Assembly: GCA_018266075.1 (NCBI GenBank)
Contig: JAFEBB010000013.1
Coordinates: 1-64,000 of the forward strand
DNA from: Deltaproteobacteria bacterium
GTDB lineage: Bacteria; Myxococcota; Myxococcia; Myxococcales; SZAS-1
DNA length: 64,000 nucleotides
Reading direction: 5' to 3'
The notes under the pieces are model-generated. The model did not search any database. It worked only from the letters and a program-made list of their open reading frames with translations, and was not told where the DNA came from. Shown here in pieces: positions 57,845-64,000 of this stretch. A program made the position numbers and the translations under genes. Position 1 is the first letter of the stretch; each line of letters begins with the position of its first letter.

Positions 57845-59293
57845 ATGCGCGCGACCGTGGCGATGGCGGCCTTGGCAGTCCTGGCAGGCTGCAGCGGCTC
57901 CAACAAGGCAGCGTCGTCGGGTTCCACCGGGACCACGGGTGTAACCGCGGCCACCACGGCCAGCGGCAGCACCACCTCGGGCGGCTCGACGGACACGGGC
58001 TCGACGAGCGCAGGCTCCACCGGCGCGAGCTCCACGGGCGCCTCCACCGGCTCCACGACGGCCGGCACCGCCAGCTCCAGCTCCACCACGGCGGGCAGCA
58101 CCGGCTCGAGCGCGACGACGGCCACCGGCTCGAGCACGGGCACGAGCGCGACCAACGGATCGAGCGGCTCCAGCGGGACGCCGTTCACCCCGGCGTCGCA
58201 CCCGGCGTGGACGCACATCCCCGACAACGGCGGCCCGGTGCTCGACGCGCCCGAGCTGCTGGTCATCACCTTCAGCGTGGACGCCGAGGGCAACGACGGC
58301 GGCTACCCGTTCCAGGCCGACATGGAGGGCCTGGCCAACTTCATGGTGGGCTCAACCTGGCTCACCGCGGTCGGCGCCGAGTACGGCGTCACCAGCGCCA
58401 CCGCGGCGACGCCGGTGCGCCTCACCGATCCGCCGCCGCCGACCCTCAGCGACAGCGGCATCCGCGGGCTGCTCCAGCAAGGCATGCAGGCCGGCACCAT
58501 CCCCCTGCCCGACAACTCCCAGCGCATCTACGCGCTCTTCCTGCCCGCCGACGTCACCGTGAGCTCGCCCGGGTTCAACGGCCAGGGCTGCCAGGACTTC
58601 GAGGGCTACCACTGGATGGCTTCACTCACCGTGAACGGCACCTCGTACGACGTGCCCTATGCGGTCATCCTCGACTGCAACCTCGCGGGCGCGGGGCTCA
58701 CCGAGCAGCAGCAGATTGAAGTCGCCGCGTCGCACGAGTTCATCGAGTCGTCGACGGATCCCTCGCCGCAGAACAACCCCGCTTGGGAGCTGCTCGACAC
58801 CGCTGACCCGTGGCACGCCTTCGGCGGCGAGGTGGCCGACCTCTGCGTGAGCGACAACATGCGGGCCTTCGGGACGACGTACACCGTGCAGCGCTCGTGG
58901 TCGAACACCGCCGCGCAGGGCGACGGCTCGCCGTGCGTGCCGCCGCTGACCACCGGCTCGCCGCCCACGCCGCGCGTGTTCCTCGGCGTGGCGCCCATCG
59001 CGCCGCACGTGGTGAACGTCACCGCCGGCCAGACCGCGAACATCACGCTCGAGGGCTGGTCGACCGCGGAGCACATCCTCGATTGGCCCGTTGCCGCCAC
59101 CGTGGTGAAGAGCGACCTGAACCTGGTCCCCACCGTCACGCCGGCGTCGGTGAACAACGGCACCAATGCCACGCTCAGCATCCCCATTCCGTCGAACGCG
59201 CCCTCCGGCGACCAGGCGCTGCTCTGGGTGTACACCACGCAGGGCGCGAGCAACGACGCCCAGTGGTGGCCGCTGGTGCTGCAGGTGCAGTAG
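57845..59293 (+). CDS. Ser/Thr/Gly-stalk lipoprotein with zincin-like motif
   Basis: Signal with lipobox (ALAVLAGC), then a stalk of about 90 residues rich in STGS/TTAS units. The globular part has DAPELLVITFSVDAEGNDGGYPFQ and a HEFIESSTDP segment near residue 300. HExxE is a shortened zincin-like motif; a gluzincin HExxH is absent, so protease activity is uncertain. The C-terminal 100 residues look like an Ig-like beta domain (VVNVTAGQTANITLEGWSTA). GAGGGACCG precedes ATG 57845. Probably surface exposed. Confidence 0.72.
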   Translation: MRATVAMAALAVLAGCSGSNKAASSGSTGTTGVTAATTASGSTTSGGSTDTGSTSAGSTGASSTGASTGSTTAGTASSSSTTAGSTGSSATTATGSSTGTSATNGSSGSSGTPFTPASHPAWTHIPDNGGPVLDAPELLVITFSVDAEGNDGGYPFQADMEGLANFMVGSTWLTAVGAEYGVTSATAATPVRLTDPPPPTLSDSGIRGLLQQGMQAGTIPLPDNSQRIYALFLPADVTVSSPGFNGQGCQDFEGYHWMASLTVNGTSYDVPYAVILDCNLAGAGLTEQQQIEVAASHEFIESSTDPSPQNNPAWELLDTADPWHAFGGEVADLCVSDNMRAFGTTYTVQRSWSNTAAQGDGSPCVPPLTTGSPPTPRVFLGVAPIAPHVVNVTAGQTANITLEGWSTAEHILDWPVAATVVKSDLNLVPTVTPASVNNGTNATLSIPIPSNAPSGDQALLWVYTTQGASNDAQWWPLVLQVQ

Positions 59294-59296
59294 CGA

Positions 59297-59312
59297 TTAA
59301 CCGTTCGGTTAA
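59297..59312. repeat. Perfect copy of the dispersed AT-rich palindrome, between convergent genes
   Basis: TTAACCGTTCGGTTAA has 7-bp arms around TT. It fills most of the 23-base gap between two converging lipoprotein genes. It is the most symmetrical copy of a motif found elsewhere at 21190, 22841, 42289, 48130, 54169 and 61004. It is too short and loop-poor to be a normal terminator. Confidence 0.6.
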
Positions 59313-59316
59313 GTCA

Positions 59317-62049
59317 TTACGGGTGGATCCCGATCGAGTCGAACGGGATGTCGGTGAAGCCCGGCAGCCCGAACGCGCCCGAGCTGGGGTTCAGGTTGAA
59401 GTTCCCCGCGTCCGGGTCGACGAAGAGCGCGCCCGCGTCGGGCAGGTTGTTCGCGATCTCGGCGTACGCGGGGAGAACGTCCGTGCCATACGCCGAGATG
59501 AAGGTTCCGCTCCCGTCGCCCACGTTCTCCGAGAACACCGAGCCTTGTGGCGCGAGCCAGCCTGCGTCCGGAGCGATGAGGGTGTTCCAATCGTCGGGGA
59601 TGGCGGCGCACGCGGGATACGCGGTGGACCACGGCGGCTGCTGGTAATTCATGGCCTCGAGCTTGCCGAGCAGGTCCCAGCTGTCGCCCGGGGTGTGGTT
59701 CGGCGTGCCGTTGGAGAGCCAGTCGATGCAGCGGCTGTCGGCGGCGATGGCCTTGTTGTAGTGCGCGAAGACGTTGTTGCGCATCACGTCGTCGCGGCCG
59801 CCGCCGTGCAGGATGCTGTCGCCGGCGATGTCGTCGAAGATGTTGCCCTCGACGGTGATGCCGCTCAGGCAGTCGTCGAGGTACACGCCGTTCACGTCGG
59901 TGCTCAGCACGCTCTGCACCTGGTGGATGAAGTTGTTGCGGATGATGTTCCCGCGCGCGCCCCAGTCGCGGCCGGCGTAGATGGCACCCGAGTCCGCGGC
60001 GATGCGACAGACGTCGTGAATGTCGTTGAGCTCGATCACGTGCTCGTTGCCGCCGTAGAGGATCGCGGCGTGTGGCGACGCGTGGATGAGGTTGTGGCTC
60101 GCGCGATTGGCCACGCCATCCAGTGAAACGCCCGGCCGATAGGTCGTCTCCCAGCGACCGAAGTCGTGGATGTGCGAGTTCTCCACGTAGTCGTTGCCGG
60201 GCGTGAGGCTGGGCCGGTCACCGCCGGTGATCCGCACGCCGCCGTTTCCGCTCCCGAAGATGTGCGCCAGCTCCACGCCCACGTCCGTGCCGCTCACAGC
60301 GACGGCGTCGGTGCCTGCGCCCTGGAGCGTGAGGTTGCGCAGTCGAATGTCCGCGCTCGACGACACGGAGACCAGGTTGGAGCGGCCGGCCAGGAACGAG
60401 AGATCCTCGAGCGTCACGTTCTTCGCTTGCTGCAGCGTGACCAGCGGCCCGTCGAGCGTCGAGACCACGATGTGATGTCCGGCGAGCGCCGTCGGCGGCC
60501 AGAAGTAGAGCTGCCCGTTGCTTCGATCCAACCACCACTCGCCGGGCTCGGTGATCTCCTCGACGAGGTTCTCGGCGTACCAGGGCTGGTTGGCCGCGAT
60601 GCCGTACGTCGCGGCCTGCGCGAGCGTGATCGTCCCTGCGTTGGTGTCGATGCTGCTCACCTGCTGGTGGCAGTCGGCCCAGTCGAACTTGAGCATGCCG
60701 TGGATCCACACTTCGCTCGCCTGGCTCCAGCGGCTGGGACGCGTGCCGATGTAACCAAATTGTGATGTCGAGAGCGCCGCGCCCACCTGCGCGAAGCCGT
60801 GATCAATCGCGGCGGGATCCTTGAACGAGGGGTTGCCGGCCGCGCCATTGTTGGGGCTCAAGTCCGCAAAGCCGGGCGTGTACGCGTACCACCAGGGATC
60901 GGTGTTGCTCGGATAGCCGCTCGCGCCCGTGGTGAGGAACCACGCGGTGTACTGCGTGCCCTGGTAGACCCACGTGTACCGATACAGGTTGTACTGCAGA
61001 CCATTAACCAATCCGTTACGTGCGAACGACGAGACGCCGTCTTGCGTGCCGTTCTGCACGTAGTGGCCGGTGACGTCCGGGCTCACGCCGGTGCCGAAGA
61101 GGTCCAAGGCTGTCGCGCTGGTGTCGGGAATGATCGCGGTGTTGGTGTCCGCCTCGGGCCAGCGCGCGAGCGGCATGGCTGCGCCGTCGAAGAAGAGCTC
61201 GAGCGCCGCGTGGTGCCCCGACGAACAGAAGCCTCGCTCCTGCAGCGTTCCGTAGTCGGTCACGCCTTGAGACGTGAGGTCGACGACTTGCACCTGCCCT
61301 TGCGCGCTCGGGTCCAGCCGATTCCAGATGGGCGAGGCCGACGTGACCGTGCTGAACGCAGCCGGATCGAGCGCGTGGCCGCCGATGAGCGTCGCGACCT
61401 CGCCCGGGTAGCCGCGCCAGGTCACCCAGCCTGCGTCGCTTCCCGAGCCGGAAGCGCCAAGGGTGAGCGATGCGCTGAGCTCGTAGTCGCCGCCGCGAAC
61501 CCAGACCACCACGCCGCCATCGATCGCGCCGCCGTCGACGACGGCCTGCACGGCGGCCTCGGCGCGCGCAAGGGTCTGGAACGGATCCGCGAGCGTGCCC
61601 GTGCCGGTGTCGTGGCCGTTGGGGCTGACCGCGATTTCGACGGCGTAGCTCTCGCACGAACACGCGCCCCAGCTCGTGCCGTCGGGCAAGCAGCGCAGCG
61701 TTCCCGTTCCGGCGGAGCACGTGCACGGAAGCGTCGCGTCGGGTGTGCACGGGCCGGCGGGACCGGCGTCCATTGCGCCTGCGTCGAAGCCTGCGTCGAC
61801 GTTTCCTGCGTCCGTGGGTCCGGCGTCTGTGCCCTGCCCTGCGTCGGAAGGACCCGCGTCCACCGAGCCCGCGTCGCCAGGACCTGCGTCGACAGAACCC
61901 GCGTCACCCGGGCCGGCGTCGACGTTGCCGCCATCTGCTGGCTGCTGCCCCGCGTCCTGGGAGCCTCCGTCCGGCGGAATGACGGTCGCGGACGTGCAAC
62001 CCGCAAGCAGCACCGCCGCCCAAAGTACGACCGCAGCCCGTGCGTGCAT
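59317..62049 (-). CDS. Parallel beta-helix lipoprotein with Asp-Ala-Gly repeats
   Basis: The 910-aa product has lipobox VLLAGC, then about 75 residues of DAGP/DAGN/DAGS repeats, a Cys pair region (CTPDATLPCTCSAGTGTLRC), and a long right-handed parallel beta-helix of the pectate-lyase/PbH1 kind (units such as VTLEDLSFLAGRSNLVSVSSSADIRLRNLTLQGAG, NVFAHYNKAIAADSR). The N-terminal part of the helix has PFQTLARAEAAVQAVVDGG, typical of DUF1565-like starts. Such proteins bind or cut polysaccharides. Catalytic residues are not assigned. GAGGG precedes ATG 62049. Confidence 0.82.
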   Translation of the reverse strand: MHARAAVVLWAAVLLAGCTSATVIPPDGGSQDAGQQPADGGNVDAGPGDAGSVDAGPGDAGSVDAGPSDAGQGTDAGPTDAGNVDAGFDAGAMDAGPAGPCTPDATLPCTCSAGTGTLRCLPDGTSWGACSCESYAVEIAVSPNGHDTGTGTLADPFQTLARAEAAVQAVVDGGAIDGGVVVWVRGGDYELSASLTLGASGSGSDAGWVTWRGYPGEVATLIGGHALDPAAFSTVTSASPIWNRLDPSAQGQVQVVDLTSQGVTDYGTLQERGFCSSGHHAALELFFDGAAMPLARWPEADTNTAIIPDTSATALDLFGTGVSPDVTGHYVQNGTQDGVSSFARNGLVNGLQYNLYRYTWVYQGTQYTAWFLTTGASGYPSNTDPWWYAYTPGFADLSPNNGAAGNPSFKDPAAIDHGFAQVGAALSTSQFGYIGTRPSRWSQASEVWIHGMLKFDWADCHQQVSSIDTNAGTITLAQAATYGIAANQPWYAENLVEEITEPGEWWLDRSNGQLYFWPPTALAGHHIVVSTLDGPLVTLQQAKNVTLEDLSFLAGRSNLVSVSSSADIRLRNLTLQGAGTDAVAVSGTDVGVELAHIFGSGNGGVRITGGDRPSLTPGNDYVENSHIHDFGRWETTYRPGVSLDGVANRASHNLIHASPHAAILYGGNEHVIELNDIHDVCRIAADSGAIYAGRDWGARGNIIRNNFIHQVQSVLSTDVNGVYLDDCLSGITVEGNIFDDIAGDSILHGGGRDDVMRNNVFAHYNKAIAADSRCIDWLSNGTPNHTPGDSWDLLGKLEAMNYQQPPWSTAYPACAAIPDDWNTLIAPDAGWLAPQGSVFSENVGDGSGTFISAYGTDVLPAYAEIANNLPDAGALFVDPDAGNFNLNPSSGAFGLPGFTDIPFDSIGIHP

Positions 62050-62092
62050 GGTGCCCTCGCGCAACCCCGAGCACACCACGCTATCCGATTGC

Positions 62093-64000
62093 TCAGTCCG
62101 CGTAGCGTCGCTTCATCAGCGACAAGATCGCGTCGCGCGCGCAGTGCTCGCAGTACTTGTAGCGAGTGGTCATCGTCTTCAGCATGGTTTCGATCTGCGC
62201 GAGCTCCTTGGGGAGCAGCGACCTCGCCTCGTCGTTCAGGTAGCGGTAGTAGTTGTCGCGCACGCGCCGAATCACCTTTTTGCGCTCGCCGAAGTAGTGG
62301 TCGCGCAGCCGCCGGAAGAGATCCGGGAAGATCTTCTCGTACTGCATGCTCGGATCATCCGGGTGCTCGAGCTTGTGCGCGCCAATGCTGGCGATCAGCG
62401 AGCGCCGGAAGTCGCCGCGGTCGTCGCCCTCGGGCATCACGATGGACTCCATCTCCACCATGATGTTCTCGTCGGGCTTCTCGTACGCGCCGGTGATCTT
62501 GTTGCGCATCTTCTCGCCCTTCACGAAGGCCGAGACGAACTGCACGTAGCGCTCGAAGAGCTCGCGGTACTGCTGCTCGCTCACCAGGCCCATCGACTCG
62601 CGGACCTCCTCGTCCACGGCCTCGAGGAACTCGGCCTCCGCCACGCGCACGAACTCCTCGTGGTCGTGGTAGCCGTCGACGACCTCCTGCTGCAGGAACT
62701 CGTAGACGCTCTTGTCCTTCACCAAATGGTCGAGCTCTTCGAGCACGGCCTGCGCGGTGAGGCAGCGGTGGTTCTCGAGCTGCGCGGCGTTGAGCAGCAC
62801 TGTCTTGATCTCGCGCGCGCTCGCGCCGAGCCGGCCCTCGTAGTTCGGGTAGCTGTCGCTCTCGCGCGCGATCTGCGGCAGCGCCTTCTTCAGCTCCTTG
62901 GCGTGCGTGAGCCCCAGGCGATCCGGCGCAGAGCCCGAGTCATAGAGGCGCAGCTTCTCGAGCGGAGCGAGGTCGTCGATGATCTCGCGCAGCTCGCCTT
63001 TGTAACGATCCGGTATCGGCTTCTTGAGCCGCGTGAGGACCGCCCAGAGCGCGGCCACCTCCGTCGCGTGCGGCGCCACGTGCTTGCCCACCGACGTGCT
63101 CGTCACGCGCTCCGCGTAGATCTCGTCCTCCACGCTCGAGCGGCGCAGGTACGGCACGCGCACCAGCTCGATGCGCCCCTTGAACGAGGGGAAGTCCGGT
63201 ATCTCCTTGAACGCCGAGAGGTGCTTCTCGTTGCTCGACGCCAGCAGCACCTCATCGAGCTGCAAGAGGAAGTAGTCCATCGGCACCTGCGAGGTCTCGA
63301 TGGTGCCGAGCAGGTACTTGAAGGCCTCGAGCGGACGCTTGAGCAAGTCCGAGTAGTCGATGATGCCGCGGTTCGCCGACACCAGCGGTCCGTGCGGCTC
63401 GAAGATGACCATGTTCTGCAAGGCCGCCGGCAAGTTCGCGACGGACTTGTCCGCCGTGAGTTGGTGCATCGACGCATCCACGCTCATCTGCGGCTCCACC
63501 GTCACCGCTGCCTGCTGGTAGCGCTTGGAGACGTAGAACCGCTCGATCTGCACGTGCCGCATCACCTGCTGAAAGTCGCCGCCGTAGCTCTGCAACAGGC
63601 CCGAGTAGATCTGCCGGCACTTATGGCAGAGCTCGCCGTCGAGCACGTAGTCGCTGAGCACGAAGTCCACGTTCTGCGGGCTCTGCTCGCTGTTCTTCGC
63701 CTCGCAGGTGCGCTCCAGCAGCTTCTTCCGCTCACCGCGCGGGATCAGGAAGAGCGGGTGGTCCTTCATCTCGCAGACGATGCGCGCGTCGATGGCGTCG
63801 CCTTCGAGGTGCGCGAAGGTGCTCACGTCGCTGCTGCCCTCGCCGCCCTTGCCGCCAAACCCAATGCTCCCCTTCACGAGCTTGCTCGAGGGGAACACCC
63901 AGTTCACGCGGTACAGCGCGCCCTGCGGCTCGCGCGAGTACTGCTCCATCGCGCGCATCACGGCGCCGATGAGGCTGCTCTTGGCCGAGCCGTTGGGCCC
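62093..64000 (-). CDS. prkA: PrkA-family serine protein kinase (5' end outside window)
   Basis: AAA+-type kinase of the PrkA/YeaG family. The visible 635 residues begin with the Walker A motif GPNGSAKSSLIGA at the window edge, so the N-terminus is missing. Further features are CHKCRQIYSGLLQSYGGD, the Walker B-like DYFLLQLDEVLLASSN, RIELVRVPYLRR, and the C-terminal PrkA domain with GDDRGDFRRSLIASIGAHKLEHPD and a final Cys pair (YCEHC). PrkA proteins act in stationary-phase and sporulation signalling, often with YeaH (DUF444) and SpoVR partners, which may lie beyond 64000. Confidence 0.93.
   Translation of the reverse strand, partial: GPNGSAKSSLIGAVMRAMEQYSREPQGALYRVNWVFPSSKLVKGSIGFGGKGGEGSSDVSTFAHLEGDAIDARIVCEMKDHPLFLIPRGERKKLLERTCEAKNSEQSPQNVDFVLSDYVLDGELCHKCRQIYSGLLQSYGGDFQQVMRHVQIERFYVSKRYQQAAVTVEPQMSVDASMHQLTADKSVANLPAALQNMVIFEPHGPLVSANRGIIDYSDLLKRPLEAFKYLLGTIETSQVPMDYFLLQLDEVLLASSNEKHLSAFKEIPDFPSFKGRIELVRVPYLRRSSVEDEIYAERVTSTSVGKHVAPHATEVAALWAVLTRLKKPIPDRYKGELREIIDDLAPLEKLRLYDSGSAPDRLGLTHAKELKKALPQIARESDSYPNYEGRLGASAREIKTVLLNAAQLENHRCLTAQAVLEELDHLVKDKSVYEFLQQEVVDGYHDHEEFVRVAEAEFLEAVDEEVRESMGLVSEQQYRELFERYVQFVSAFVKGEKMRNKITGAYEKPDENIMVEMESIVMPEGDDRGDFRRSLIASIGAHKLEHPDDPSMQYEKIFPDLFRRLRDHYFGERKKVIRRVRDNYYRYLNDEARSLLPKELAQIETMLKTMTTRYKYCEHCARDAILSLMKRRYAD

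Noticed and set aside
54608-58216. 1202-codon minus-strand frame opposite the Ser/Thr kinase gene
   Set aside because: It spans the DUF2383 gene in another frame and the whole kinase antisense; no motif, shadow composition.
59297-59312. Intrinsic terminator between convergent lipoprotein genes
   Set aside because: The stem is AT-rich at its ends with a two-base loop and no T-run; it fits the dispersed motif better.

Overview
The window reads as chromosome from a high-GC, Gram-negative bacterium, most likely a member of the Myxococcota. Four things point there. The operator upstream of lexA matches the myxobacterial LexA box. An M4 protease ends in a MYXO-CTERM-like tail. About a dozen lipoproteins are present, several with long Ser/Thr/Gly stalks. 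A eukaryote-type Ser/Thr kinase with repeats and a PrkA kinase are also encoded. lpxC shows an LPS outer membrane. I see no rRNA, tRNA, CRISPR array, prophage or complete insertion sequence. Most genes show very strong GC preference at codon position 3, so nearly every gene casts long open frames on the other strand; these were left out.

Layout. 1-4.2 kb: a 37-codon membrane-protein ORF divergent from lexA, then a DUF481 barrel and an EF-hand membrane protein. 4.2-5.5 kb: apt, then an unexplained non-coding element made of two inverted copies. 5.5-9.2 kb: two secreted lipoproteins and a small ORF. 9.2-18 kb: a metabolic island with an EF-hand trehalase (GH37), a GH65 disaccharide phosphorylase with beta-phosphoglucomutase, a two-TM channel-like protein, a P3A-type H+-ATPase and a PduL phosphotransacylase. 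18-23 kb: a lipoprotein, nine exact 42-bp tandem repeats, a basic protein, an LMF1-like membrane protein and a broken metallophosphoesterase. 23-29 kb: housekeeping and stress genes (DsbA-like lipoprotein, proS, pyrF, ric/ytfE, lpxC). 29.6-36.5 kb: an 11-residue-repeat protein, lipoproteins, an acyl-CoA thioesterase with a deoxynucleoside kinase, and an M4 metalloprotease.

36.6-48 kb: an ATP/ADP-translocase-like protein fused to HEAT repeats followed by a cyclic-nucleotide-binding protein, an HD/DUF4345 pair, a DUF4177/ApbE pair, and a likely iron-regulated operon. That operon holds a cytochrome-FTR1 fusion, an INSIG-like membrane protein and a PQQ sugar dehydrogenase with two heme motifs, behind a double 7-1-7 Fur-type operator. 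A MarR regulator diverges from it. 48-54.6 kb: pruA and a two-gene FAD/2Fe-2S amine or proline dehydrogenase, which together could convert proline to glutamate. 54.6-64 kb: a Ser/Thr kinase, a DUF2383 ferritin-like protein, two lipoproteins and PrkA, which runs off the window edge.

The least explained signals are: (i) a dispersed 16-bp AT-rich quasi-palindrome (TTAACC-N4-GGTTAA type) found at least eight times in genes and between them, where it forces runs of rare codons; (ii) the nine-unit 42-bp array; (iii) the inverted-copy element at 4.85-5.39 kb; and (iv) the INSIG-like protein in an iron-uptake operon.
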